Source: Magnetococcus marinus MC-1
GTDB taxonomy: Bacteria > Pseudomonadota > Magnetococcia > Magnetococcales > Magnetococcaceae
DNA length: 64,000 nt
Assembly: GCF_000014865.1 (NCBI RefSeq)
Contig: NC_008576.1
Location: 2,199,501-2,263,500 of the forward strand
Direction of reading: 5' to 3'
The translations under genes were made by a program, and so were the position numbers. Positions 55,637 to 64,000 of this stretch are shown here, in pieces (position 1 is the stretch's first letter; each line of letters starts with the position of its first letter). The notes under the pieces were generated by a model. That model had not been told where the DNA came from. It did no database searches and worked only from the letters and a program-made list of their open reading frames with translations.

Positions 55637-57978
55637 TGTCGATTTTACACAAACTTTGGGGGCACTCGATTCGGCATCAGCTCATGCTGGGCATCGCCTT
55701 GGTACACGCGGTGTTGATGACGCTGTTTATTTTTGATTTGGTGGATCGGCAGCGTGATTTTCTGCATAAACAAGCCGTGGCGCAAGCCACCAGTTTAAGT
55801 CGTACGCTGGCGGCCAATAGCATCTCTTGGGTGTTAGCCCGCGACTTCGTTGGTTTGGAAGAGCTGTTATCCTCCATGCTCGATTACCCCGAGCTACGTT
55901 ACGCCATGGTGGTCGATGTTAACGGCAAAGTACTAAGTCACAGTGACAAAAGTAAAGCCGGTAAATTTTTAGCCGATCCACTCAGTCTAAAATTAATCGA
56001 CGCGCCCAACACGTTGCAGGTATTGCTCCAGAGCAAGCAGGTGATTGATGTTGCCATGCCTATCCTAACCAATCAACAGTTGGTTGGCTGGGCACGGGTA
56101 AGCCTAAGCCAAAATAAAAGCGGACAAGAGCTCTTACATGTGACCTATAAAGGGTTTCTCTATACCCTCTTTGCCATTGTCGTTGGTATCGTCTTTGCCT
56201 ATTTTATGGCGCGTGGCTTAACCAAAGATCTCTATCATTTATTGCATGTTGCCAACACCACAAGACTCGGTCAGCTTAACCATCGTGTGCAGATCAAACG
56301 GCATGATGAAATTGGTTTATTGTCCAATGGTTTTAACCAAATGTTGGGTGTGTTAGAGCAAGAGGAGCAGCAACTGCGCCTTATTCAGCAATCTCTAACC
56401 CAGAGCAACCAGGCACTCCGCCAGAGTGAAGAAAAATTTCGCCGCCTAGTCGAATCCTTATCCAGTGAATATTTCCTCTACAGCCACAATACAGAAGGGG
56501 TTTTTGAATATGTATCGCCCTCAATACGTACCGTATTAGGATACGATCCCCAAGAGTTTATGACGCACTATGCGACCTATTTCACCGAAAACCCCATCAA
56601 CATGCAGGCTGTTAATCATACAGAAGCCAGCATACGGGGTGAGCAACAAGCCAGTTATGTGATAGAAATATTTAATAAACAGGGGCAAGCGGTCCGACTG
56701 GATGTATTGGAATATCCCATTTTTGATAAAGATGGCCGTGTGATCGCTGTAGAGGGGCTTGCACATGATGTGACGGAGCGTCATCGAGCCGAGTTTGAGT
56801 TGCTTACTGCGAAGGAACAGGCCGAGGCCGCAAACCGTACCAAAAGTGAATTTTTGGCCATGATGAGCCATGAGATACGGACCCCCATGAACTCCATTCT
56901 TGGCATGGCAGAGCTGCTCAGTGAAAGCCCTTTAACCCCCGAACAACAAGGCTACTTAAAAATCCAACGGCGTGCAGGACATGGATTGCTGGAGCTGATC
57001 AACGATATTTTGGACCTTTCCAAACTCGAAGCAGGTCGGATTGAGCTATATATTCAGCCTTTTAATCTACCTGAGTTATTGCAATCCGTCGTTGATCTGC
57101 TGGAAAATCTCGCCCGTGAGCGAGGGCTTGCTTTACGCTTGGAAAGGATGGAGGAGATCCCCACTTTATGCCAGGGCGACCGGGCTAGACTGCGACAGAT
57201 TATGGTTAATCTGGTGGGAAATGCCATCAAATTTACCCATGATGGATCCGTAAAAATAAGCGTAGAAAAAAGCAGTGATGATGCAACAAATCTGCTGTTT
57301 CATGTGATTGATAGTGGTATTGGGATTGCTGAAAAAGATCAATCCTCTGTATTTCAACGCTTTACCCAGATTGACTCCTCCAACAGCCGCTTCTATGGCG
57401 GTTCGGGGCTGGGCTTGGCCATTACCCACCACTTGGTAGAATTGATGGGGGGGAAAATCTGGCTAAAAAGTGCTTTGGGAGAGGGGAGCTGCTTTACTTT
57501 TACTCTGCCATTGCCCCCCGTACAGATCGATGAACCGGCTTTAGCCGCAACCCACGACGAAGAAGCCCCCATGGTGGCCACGGAATCATGCTGTGCCACG
57601 AAACCATTGCGTATCTTGCTGGCTGAAGACTCCCCAGATAATGAACTGTTAATCCGCATTTTTCTCAGAGATAGCCCGCACAGTTTGTGCTGTGTAAAAA
57701 ATGGTCTTGAGGCATACCAGCAGGTTCAAAAAGAGAACTTTGATTTGATTTTGATGGATATACAGATGCCCGTCATGGGGGGGGATGAAGCGATTATTAA
57801 AATTCGCGCATGGGAGCAATCTCAGCAATGTGACCCCACCATCATCATTGCCTTGACCGCCCATGCGATGAGTGAACATCAAAAACATTACCTCACCTTG
57901 GGTTTTGATGCCTTTCTGAGCAAACCGATTAATAAAAAAACATTGTTAAATGCCCTCGCCCAATATGGACAATCGTAA
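55636..57978 (+). CDS. Hybrid sensor histidine kinase (periplasmic-HAMP-PAS-HisKA-HATPase-REC)
   Basis: A 780-residue kinase. TM1 ([19 protein letters not shown]), a periplasmic region of about 130 residues, TM2 ([18 protein letters not shown]) and HAMP (about 200-250) are followed by PAS (about 270-395). HisKA has [15 protein letters not shown] with His412. HATPase_c contains NLVGNAIKF, the GIGI box and [10 protein letters not shown]. The C-terminal receiver has Asp708 in [13 protein letters not shown]. The start overlaps the PhnD-like stop by one base. It likely signals through Hpt phosphotransfer; no Hpt is seen. It is a paired unit with the preceding binding protein. Confidence 0.93.
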   Translation: MSILHKLWGHSIRHQLMLGIALVHAVLMTLFIFDLVDRQRDFLHKQAVAQATSLSRTLAANSISWVLARDFVGLEELLSSMLDYPELRYAMVVDVNGKVLSHSDKSKAGKFLADPLSLKLIDAPNTLQVLLQSKQVIDVAMPILTNQQLVGWARVSLSQNKSGQELLHVTYKGFLYTLFAIVVGIVFAYFMARGLTKDLYHLLHVANTTRLGQLNHRVQIKRHDEIGLLSNGFNQMLGVLEQEEQQLRLIQQSLTQSNQALRQSEEKFRRLVESLSSEYFLYSHNTEGVFEYVSPSIRTVLGYDPQEFMTHYATYFTENPINMQAVNHTEASIRGEQQASYVIEIFNKQGQAVRLDVLEYPIFDKDGRVIAVEGLAHDVTERHRAEFELLTAKEQAEAANRTKSEFLAMMSHEIRTPMNSILGMAELLSESPLTPEQQGYLKIQRRAGHGLLELINDILDLSKLEAGRIELYIQPFNLPELLQSVVDLLENLARERGLALRLERMEEIPTLCQGDRARLRQIMVNLVGNAIKFTHDGSVKISVEKSSDDATNLLFHVIDSGIGIAEKDQSSVFQRFTQIDSSNSRFYGGSGLGLAITHHLVELMGGKIWLKSALGEGSCFTFTLPLPPVQIDEPALAATHDEEAPMVATESCCATKPLRILLAEDSPDNELLIRIFLRDSPHSLCCVKNGLEAYQQVQKENFDLILMDIQMPVMGGDEAIIKIRAWEQSQQCDPTIIIALTAHAMSEHQKHYLTLGFDAFLSKPINKKTLLNALAQYGQS

Positions 57979-58042
57979 GCTGCGCTGGTGATTTTAGCGA
58001 CCAGCGCCAGCCCAACCCGTTAAACAGCCATGTCGTAGAGGC

Positions 58043-60310
58043 TTAGGCTTGTTGCCGAAGTTTTTGCGCCATCTCTTCTAGCTGTAGAGCAAGCGTGTTG
58101 CGCTCACCTGCGGCAATGCGGTTGCCATCCACTTGTACGGCGAAGCCTTCGCCCGACAGCTCAAGTTGCAACGATTCCCCCAGCGCTGGATCTTTACAGC
58201 GCTCGACTCGATAGGTGCTGACAGGGTGAGCGATGCCTTTGACCTGAATTTCCGCTTGCGGTGTGCACTGGATGCGCTCTTTTACCAAGGCATAGGTTTC
58301 GTGGGAGATAAGAATGGTGTCGGGTTCTGCTTGGTGTTCCAAACGGCTGGCAAGGTTAACGGTACCACCGATGATGGTATAATCCATTCGCTCATTGCTA
58401 CCAAAATTGCCCACCGTGCAGTAACCCGTGGTAATGCCGATGCGTATACGAAAGGGACGCGAAAAGCCATGCTCTTCCCGCCATACTTTGCGTAACAGTT
58501 GCAACCGATCACGCATATCAATGGCCATGCTGACACAGGCAATGGCATCGTTTTTTTCACCATGGCTCTCTGGATCGCCAAAGAAAATCATAATGGCATC
58601 ACCAATAAATTTATCAATGGTACCACCATGGCGTAGGGCAATTTTGGACATTTCATTAAGATAGTCGTTGAGCAATGTGGTGAGCTCTTCAGACTCCATA
58701 CTGTCGGTGGTACTGGTAAAGCCCACAATATCTGAGAAAAAGATGGTCAGTTTTTTCCGCTTGGACTGTATGAGTACCTCTTGCCGACCCGAAAAGATCG
58801 AGGCATAGACTTGCGGTGAGAGATATTTAGCCAGCTTGTGGGAGATAACCTCCAATTCTGTGTTACGTCCCTGTAGTTGGCTCATGGTCTCTTTAAGGCT
58901 ATAAGCCACGGCGCCTACATCATGGGTGATCTGGTCGAGCTCATCGCGTTTGGCTTCGGGAGAAGGGGTAAGGGAGACATTTAAATCCCCTTCGGCAATG
59001 CGTGCCAGCAGCTTACCAATGAGCCTAACCTTGCCGGCCAAGCGGCGTACCATACGAGTAACCAGCAGGAGTGCCAGCACGACCATGACACTTAATACGG
59101 CGAGGTTAATCATGTTATGGCGTTGGTTGCTGGTTTGAGTGAAAGAGCGGATCTGCTCCATAATTTGCTCTTCCTGAGCAACGGCTTGGCGTATGTTGCT
59201 ATTAAGAGCATTGACGATTTTGGTGGTCTGAGCGGTGAGCACAGCAATCTGTTTATCCAATAAGACAAGCTTATCAAAAGCGGATTGGTAGTTCCGCAGG
59301 GCCTGTCCAAGGCTCTCTTTATCCTCTTGGGCGATTTCAGAATTTTGAATTCTTTCCGATAACAGCTTGAGGGTTTCGTGAATGCCCTCTACATGTTTTT
59401 GCTGGCGTCCTAGCTCACGATATTCCATCTCGTAATAGAGCAGGCTTCTGAGCAAATACCTGAAATCCCGAATGGTGTGTTTGGCCAAAAGGGTGCTAAT
59501 GGCATCACCAATATCCTCGACGGCTTCATGGGAACTGCCTTGATCACGGGCTGAGAGTGCCAACAGTTCACGCTCGTAGGCTGCAATACCTTGCCGGAGT
59601 TCTGTACTCAGGGGCGTTTCAAGTTCAGCTTCGTCTAGCAGACGTTGAAAAAACACAACCAATCGTTGTACTTCATCCACATGTTTTGGGGACCAGTAGA
59701 AATAAAATTCATACTCTTTCCAGCGCATACGATCCAGCAGAGATTGAAAACCGTGGGTGTTATAGTGAGAAAGGCGACTGCGCAGGCCATCGTAAGCGGC
59801 TTGTCGTAGCTCCAAGCTAACCCCTTCGTTACGGGTAAAGCCACGTGTTCGCCACAGATCTAACTCTTTGTTGATACTCGCTTGATATGCCTTAACCATG
59901 TTATTGATAACGGAAAATTTATTACTTTCAGTTTCATAGAGGTTCTTTACCTCTTGGTGCTCCATGCCTTCAAGCTCTTGCAGGGCCAATTGAATATTGT
60001 TGCTTATCTCTTTGGTTGCGGCTTCATTCTGTTTGGCATAGAAGCTTTGTTCGGCTTGTCGAGCCAGGTTGATGTACATCTCGACACGCATCAAGGTATT
60101 GCGCTCATTTTCCTCTCGGGTGACAGCGGTATAATTGGTTAAAATTTGGTGATTTGTGTAATAAAAAGAGGTAACCACACCCAAACAGAACAACACCAAC
60201 AGCAGCACAATACCAATGAGTTGGCTTGCAAAGTGATTTAACCCCAGTTTTCGCTGCATCGGTGCGCTCCAAAGGGCAGGTTGCTCGGCTTTTCCAAAAA
60301 GCATAAACAT
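58043..60310 (-). CDS. Membrane adenylate/guanylate cyclase (class III) with HAMP
   Basis: A 755-residue protein. TM1 (LIGIVLLLVLFCLGVVTSFYY) is followed by a long helical periplasmic region of about 340 residues, TM2 (NLAVLSVMVVLALLLVTRMV), HAMP and a C-terminal catalytic domain. The metal Asp residues are in FFSDIVGF and GDAIMIFFG. The transition-state Asn/Arg are in NLASRLEHQAE. The residue pattern is typical of adenylate cyclases. ATG 60310; a second ATG follows two codons later. The C-terminal part (LELSGEGFAVQVDGNRIAAGERNT) extends beyond the catalytic domain. It may feed the cNMP-binding protein at 34269. Confidence 0.9.
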   Translation of the reverse strand: MFMLFGKAEQPALWSAPMQRKLGLNHFASQLIGIVLLLVLFCLGVVTSFYYTNHQILTNYTAVTREENERNTLMRVEMYINLARQAEQSFYAKQNEAATKEISNNIQLALQELEGMEHQEVKNLYETESNKFSVINNMVKAYQASINKELDLWRTRGFTRNEGVSLELRQAAYDGLRSRLSHYNTHGFQSLLDRMRWKEYEFYFYWSPKHVDEVQRLVVFFQRLLDEAELETPLSTELRQGIAAYERELLALSARDQGSSHEAVEDIGDAISTLLAKHTIRDFRYLLRSLLYYEMEYRELGRQQKHVEGIHETLKLLSERIQNSEIAQEDKESLGQALRNYQSAFDKLVLLDKQIAVLTAQTTKIVNALNSNIRQAVAQEEQIMEQIRSFTQTSNQRHNMINLAVLSVMVVLALLLVTRMVRRLAGKVRLIGKLLARIAEGDLNVSLTPSPEAKRDELDQITHDVGAVAYSLKETMSQLQGRNTELEVISHKLAKYLSPQVYASIFSGRQEVLIQSKRKKLTIFFSDIVGFTSTTDSMESEELTTLLNDYLNEMSKIALRHGGTIDKFIGDAIMIFFGDPESHGEKNDAIACVSMAIDMRDRLQLLRKVWREEHGFSRPFRIRIGITTGYCTVGNFGSNERMDYTIIGGTVNLASRLEHQAEPDTILISHETYALVKERIQCTPQAEIQVKGIAHPVSTYRVERCKDPALGESLQLELSGEGFAVQVDGNRIAAGERNTLALQLEEMAQKLRQQA

Positions 60311-60458
60311 CTGTCTTAACGTATTTAAGGCAGCTTGGCAATGTTACGGCTTCGGCGAGCAACAAAGACCTAAAATCTTATTTTAAAACAGGCATGCTTA
60401 AACTGTGGGGGAGGTAGCCCCAGGTTGATACGGTAGGTATCCGCCTGGGGCATGGGAC

Positions 60459-61736
60459 TTACTGCGCGGCGGCCTCCAGAGCTTGGCTCACATCGGCAAG
60501 AATATCATCAATATGTTCAATGCCAATGGCTAACCGGATGAGATCGGCAGAAACCCCGGCATTGACCAATTCGGCATCATTTAGCTGACGGTGGGTCGTG
60601 GTGGCTGGATGGCAGGCCAAGGATTTGGCATCCCCGATGTTGACGAGTCGCACAATCAATTGCAGGGCATCAATAAATTTAGCCCCAGCTTCACGGCCAC
60701 CCTTAATCCCAAAGCAGAGAATACTCGAGGCTTTACCGCCCATATATTGATCGGCCAAGCTGCGAGCAGGACTGTCGGGCAGGGCTGCGTAGCGAACCCA
60801 GCTGACTTGGGGGTGGCTGCTTAGGTAGCTTGCCACCCGTTCGGTATTTTCACAGTGGCGCTCCATGCGTAGCGGCAGGGTTTCAATCCCTTGCAAAATT
60901 TGGAACGCATTAAAGGGGGAGATGGCAGCCCCCATGTTGCGCAAGGGCACCACGCGACAGCGACCAATGTAGGCAGCAGCTCCAAAGGCTTCGGTATAGA
61001 CAACGCCATGATAGGAAGCATCAGGGGTCACCATCATGGGAAAGCGCTCCCCATGCTCCGCCCAAGGAAATTTACCAGAATCCACCACAATACCACCAAT
61101 ACTGGTGCCGTGCCCGCCCATGAATTTGGTTAGAGCATGGATCACAATATCCGCACCGAACTCAATGGGACGGCAGAGACACGGGGTTGGCACGGTATTA
61201 TCCACAATCAGCGGAACCCCAGCGCTGTGGGCTATTTCTGCCAGACGGGAGATATCGGCCACATTACCCGCAGGGTTACCAATGGATTCGCAGAAAATCG
61301 CCCGTGTTTTATCGTCAACATGGGCAGCAATTGCGGCAAAATCATCGGACTTAGCCATGCGTACTTCAATACCTTGCTGGGGTAGGGTGTGGGCAAACAG
61401 GTTGTAGCTACCACCGTAGAGCTCACTGACCGAGACGATATTATCCCCACAACGGCAGATGGTTTGAATCGCAGCGGTAATGGCGGCCATGCCAGAGGCA
61501 AAAGCTAACGCTGCGATACCTCCCTCCATGGCGGCCACGCGCTTTTCCAACACATCGGTGGTAGGGTTCATAATACGGGTGTAGATATTGCCGGGTACCT
61601 TGAGATCAAAAAGATCGGCTCCATGCTGCGTATTGTCAAAGGCATAGGAGGTGGTCTGATAGATGGGCACCGCCACCGCCTTGGTGGTTGGATCTGGGGA
61701 AAAACCTCCGTGGATGGCCAAGGTCTCTAGTTTCAT
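60459..61736 (-). CDS. metY: O-acetylhomoserine sulfhydrylase (MetY-type)
   Basis: A 425-residue PLP enzyme of the Cys/Met metabolism family. The pyridoxal-phosphate lysine is in HALTKFMGGHGTSIGG. The N-terminal LAIHGGFSPDPTTKAVAVPIYQTTSY and EGGIAALAFASGMAA are family landmarks, as is the VRLVNIGDAKSLACHPATTTHRQL C-terminal block. It forms homocysteine from O-acetylhomoserine and sulfide. The match with MetY (rather than MetB/MetZ) rests on length and the GGHGTSIGG block. ATG 61736. Confidence 0.9.
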   Translation of the reverse strand: MKLETLAIHGGFSPDPTTKAVAVPIYQTTSYAFDNTQHGADLFDLKVPGNIYTRIMNPTTDVLEKRVAAMEGGIAALAFASGMAAITAAIQTICRCGDNIVSVSELYGGSYNLFAHTLPQQGIEVRMAKSDDFAAIAAHVDDKTRAIFCESIGNPAGNVADISRLAEIAHSAGVPLIVDNTVPTPCLCRPIEFGADIVIHALTKFMGGHGTSIGGIVVDSGKFPWAEHGERFPMMVTPDASYHGVVYTEAFGAAAYIGRCRVVPLRNMGAAISPFNAFQILQGIETLPLRMERHCENTERVASYLSSHPQVSWVRYAALPDSPARSLADQYMGGKASSILCFGIKGGREAGAKFIDALQLIVRLVNIGDAKSLACHPATTTHRQLNDAELVNAGVSADLIRLAIGIEHIDDILADVSQALEAAAQ

Positions 61737-61936
61737 GCCTGCTTCCCTTTCTGTACAACAAAATTGACAGGTAAAAGATTCGATTTTTTTGTTTTTTTTG
61801 GATTGCCTTTCACCATCTTATCCAGCTTACACAGAAAAGGCAAAATGGGATAACGACGCTTCATTAACTTGGTTGGGAAGCCGCACCAAAAGTGCTATAT
61901 TCATGGGATTTATCACCCCTGTTTGAGTGAGGATGC

Positions 61937-63277
61937 ATGGTTCGGGCGCTCATATGGATGGTTATTCCACTCCTGCTGGTGACAGATCTATGGGCGGCAC
62001 TGCCGGTTCAGCGTCACCCATTGGAGATACGCTCGCCCCGAGGCGATCTGTTGTGGCGTGGTGCGGTTGAGTTGGCGCAAACCCAGGATGAGATCCGTCA
62101 AGGGCTTATGTTTCGTCATGAGTTGCGCCGTGAGCAGGGTATGTTTTTTATCTTACCTTCCCCTGGGCATCAGGTATTTTGGATGAAAAATATGCGTATC
62201 CCCCTGGATATGCTGTTTGTCAATGCCGATGGCAAGGTTATCACCATCCACCAACAGGTTCCCCCGTGCCTAAGTGAAGCACCACGTTGCCCACGCTATC
62301 CCTCTTTAGGGGTGGTCAAGGCGGTGTTAGAGGTCCCAGCCGGCACCGTCTCAGCCTTGGGCATTACCCCAGGCGACCAGATTCAATACCCTCCACTTTG
62401 GTCAGCTCGTCCTATTGAAGAGCAGGTTGAGCCCCCTTTGGTAAAGCTACCTATTGAGTCTTACGAAGCGGAGATTTTCTCACCACCCACACCTCTCCCC
62501 CAAAGCGCGGTGGCCTTAGACAAAGGTGAACCATTTAATACGAACGGTCCGATTTCTTTAAAACCTTTGGTCACAAAGGTTGATCCCTCCTTTCACGACC
62601 AAGTTATGCCCCCCGTGGTTAACCCGGTTGAGCGCCCCCATCCAACCCCAGCACCGGTGAACGCTCTGCCCAGCAGCGCGAGCCTCCCAGCACCGGTGAA
62701 CGCTCTGCCCAGCAGCGCGAGCCTCCCAGCACCGGTGAATGATCTGCCCAGCAGCGCGAGCCTCCCAGCACCGGTGAACGCTCTGCCCAGCAGCGCGAGC
62801 CTCCCAGCACCGGTGAATGCTCTGCCCAGTGGTGGTCAACCTGCGGCACCGATTCGCATCATGGTTCAGCCGAACCAAGGTTTGCCTCACCCGCTCACCA
62901 TGCGACAGCAACCCATCGAGCGTGTGGCTTCTGTTAAGCCTGTTGTGCGGCCAACCGCCATAGAACAAGCCTCAAAAAAAAGCGTTGAGATGCCCGAGCT
63001 ACCACCCATAAAGCGGGTGGAAATGGAACAGGAGCCTATTTGGCCCGCATCTTTGGTCGAGCATAAAAGGGTCCCAGAGCCTAAACATCGCTCGACCTAT
63101 CGGGCCATAACCGCCAAGGCCGTGCCTCGTCCCCATGGGATAACCCCCCCTTATGGAAAAGGTAAAAAGCCGCCTCTTTTGGCACCGCGCCGTGTCAAAC
63201 AACAGCCTGAGGGAAATTGGCAAACACAGGACTTTTTCTACCGGGGCATGCCCACTTTGCCGTTTCGTTCGCCTTAA
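61937..63277 (+). CDS. DUF192 protein with proline-rich repeat tail
   Basis: A 446-residue secreted protein. A signal peptide (VRALIWMVIPLLLVTDLWA) is followed by a DUF192 domain at about residues 30-155: RQGLMFRHELRREQGMFFILPSPG, VFWMKNMRIPLDMLFVNADGKVI and LGITPGDQIQYP. The rest is a low-complexity Pro/Lys-rich tail that contains a 13-residue repeat, LPAPVNALPSSAS, in four full copies plus a partial one. DUF192 is small (about 110 residues) and usually stands alone; the long tail is unusual. ATG 61937 with AGGA close upstream. Confidence 0.85.
   Translation: MVRALIWMVIPLLLVTDLWAALPVQRHPLEIRSPRGDLLWRGAVELAQTQDEIRQGLMFRHELRREQGMFFILPSPGHQVFWMKNMRIPLDMLFVNADGKVITIHQQVPPCLSEAPRCPRYPSLGVVKAVLEVPAGTVSALGITPGDQIQYPPLWSARPIEEQVEPPLVKLPIESYEAEIFSPPTPLPQSAVALDKGEPFNTNGPISLKPLVTKVDPSFHDQVMPPVVNPVERPHPTPAPVNALPSSASLPAPVNALPSSASLPAPVNDLPSSASLPAPVNALPSSASLPAPVNALPSGGQPAAPIRIMVQPNQGLPHPLTMRQQPIERVASVKPVVRPTAIEQASKKSVEMPELPPIKRVEMEQEPIWPASLVEHKRVPEPKHRSTYRAITAKAVPRPHGITPPYGKGKKPPLLAPRRVKQQPEGNWQTQDFFYRGMPTLPFRSP
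62648..62829. repeat. 39-bp coding minisatellite in the DUF192 gene
   Basis: Four complete copies of a 39-bp unit starting CCAGCACCGGTGAACGCTCT plus a partial fifth. They are nearly identical (single A/C or T changes), so of recent origin. The period is a multiple of three, keeping the frame. Confidence 0.96.
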
Positions 63278-63456
63278 TTACCCCACAGGGTCAAAGGGTT
63301 GGTCGGGTATGTATGATTTTGCTTGTAGCGATCTGTTTACAGATCCGTTAAGGTGACAGTTTGTAATAGTGTCTCGCGGTTTTATGGAGGGTTTTGCTGT
63401 TTGTAGACTTTGAACGGTCCATTTGTACAAACCAAACCCTATTATTAGGAAACCCT

Positions 63457-63831
63457 ATGAATACGATAAAAAAACTAACCATTTTACTGGCTGAAGATGA
63501 TCCCATCACCTCCATGGTCGCGCAGGGTATGTTAGAGGATGAAGGGCACTCGGTGGTGCTGGCTGACAATGGTGAACAGGCGGCACAATTAGCAAATTTA
63601 TGCGTTTTTGATGCCATTGTTATGGATATTACCATGCCGGTAATGGATGGGCTGCTTGCGACCCGTACCATCCGTCAGGCAGGCGGACCCAATACCCACA
63701 CCCCTATTATTGGATTGAGTGCTGATGATAGCGCGCCGCAACTGTTGTTAGCCAAACAGGCTGGCATGACCGTTTTGCATCTTAAGCCCCTTAAAGTCGA
63801 GATGTTGCACCAGATTTTTGCGCCAGCGTAA
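63457..63831 (+). CDS. Single-domain response regulator (CheY-like)
   Basis: A 124-residue receiver. Acidic pair in ILLAEDDPITS, phospho-acceptor Asp in AIVMDITMPVMDG, Ser in IIGLSADDS, and Lys in LHLKPLKVEM. No output domain. ATG 63457 with TTAGGA 8 nt upstream. It could serve as phosphate sink or receiver partner for one of the hybrid kinases; no kinase is adjacent. Confidence 0.9.
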   Translation: MNTIKKLTILLAEDDPITSMVAQGMLEDEGHSVVLADNGEQAAQLANLCVFDAIVMDITMPVMDGLLATRTIRQAGGPNTHTPIIGLSADDSAPQLLLAKQAGMTVLHLKPLKVEMLHQIFAPA

Positions 63832-63860
63832 ACGGGTCTAAACCGTGGGGGAATGATAAA

Positions 63861-64000
63861 ATGCTCTCCAGTCAGCAGCGCCGCACCCCGGAAAGCCGCA
63901 CCAAGCACGCCAAGTTGCTTAATGCCGCTGCCCTAAAAACGCATTATGCTGTCTACGGTCATTTCTATTCGACCAATTTGGCGGGGGAGCACTGTTCCTG
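63861..64000 (+). CDS. Partial gene of unknown function, cut by right edge
   Basis: A frame open from ATG 63861 to the window end, at least 46 codons (MLSSQQRRTPESRTKHAKLL..., basic N-terminus, later TNLAGEHCS). GTGGGGGAATGATAAA precedes the ATG and the gene starts 29 bp after the CheY-like stop, so co-transcription is likely. No family can be named from this fragment. Confidence 0.5.
   Translation, partial: MLSSQQRRTPESRTKHAKLLNAAALKTHYAVYGHFYSTNLAGEHCS

Noticed and set aside
62558-62968. A 136-codon antisense open frame with repeated GQSVHRCWEARA units
   Set aside because: It is the opposite strand of the 39-bp minisatellite in the DUF192 gene, with no independent support.

Overview
The window is about 64 kb of gene-dense chromosome from a Gram-negative, probably proteobacterial organism. 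It has OmpA, RND and FimV-like envelope proteins, many chemotaxis, two-component and cyclic-nucleotide genes, and a cytoplasm-facing sulfite-oxidising molybdoenzyme. This fits a motile, sulfur-oxidising, low-oxygen bacterium. A marine magnetotactic coccus such as Magnetococcus would fit, but that is inference: no magnetosome gene, rRNA or tRNA was seen.

1-9.5 kb (+ strand): the end of a leucine operon (leuC, cut by the left edge, leuD, leuB) and asd, closed by a strong terminator. Next come a FimV-like envelope protein, an EcfT/CbiQ-like membrane protein, larC, a Nudix hydrolase and an alpha/beta hydrolase. 9.5-24.7 kb: a STAS protein, a large chemoreceptor, an intact IS66-family element with 8-bp target duplications just upstream of the chemoreceptor, a CoA-transferase/GNAT fusion, a solute-binding-domain histidine kinase, a PAS-GGDEF-EAL protein and a hybrid kinase. 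25-31.3 kb: a 27-residue membrane microprotein ahead of a metal-permease-like gene, then a soeABC-like operon.

31.7-43.9 kb: a TPR O-GlcNAc-transferase-like protein, a cyclic-nucleotide-binding protein, a zinc-finger anti-sigma-like protein, CheV, an unknown protein, a DUF123 protein, an ABC transporter, a MoCF/CinA-like protein with a Cys-rich small partner, and an OmpA protein with thrombospondin type 3 repeats. 44.3-64 kb: an HD-GYP regulator, a VOC gene interrupted by a 20-bp tandem repeat, a candidate small RNA, hcp with a perfect FNR-type box upstream, an RND pump, a PhnD-like lipoprotein overlapping a hybrid kinase, an adenylate cyclase, a MetY-like enzyme, a DUF192 protein with a coding minisatellite, a CheY-like regulator and a gene cut by the right edge.

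The dominant theme is signalling: one chemoreceptor, CheV, three histidine kinases, two separate receiver proteins, c-di-GMP enzymes of two classes, a cyclase and a cNMP-binding protein. The kinases have no adjacent dedicated DNA-binding regulator, so outputs are probably encoded elsewhere or go through phosphotransfer. I saw no CRISPR array, prophage or clear defence system. The best leads for something undescribed are the small RNA candidate, the microprotein, the repeat-disrupted VOC gene, the PhnD-like/kinase pair and the unknown conserved-looking proteins.
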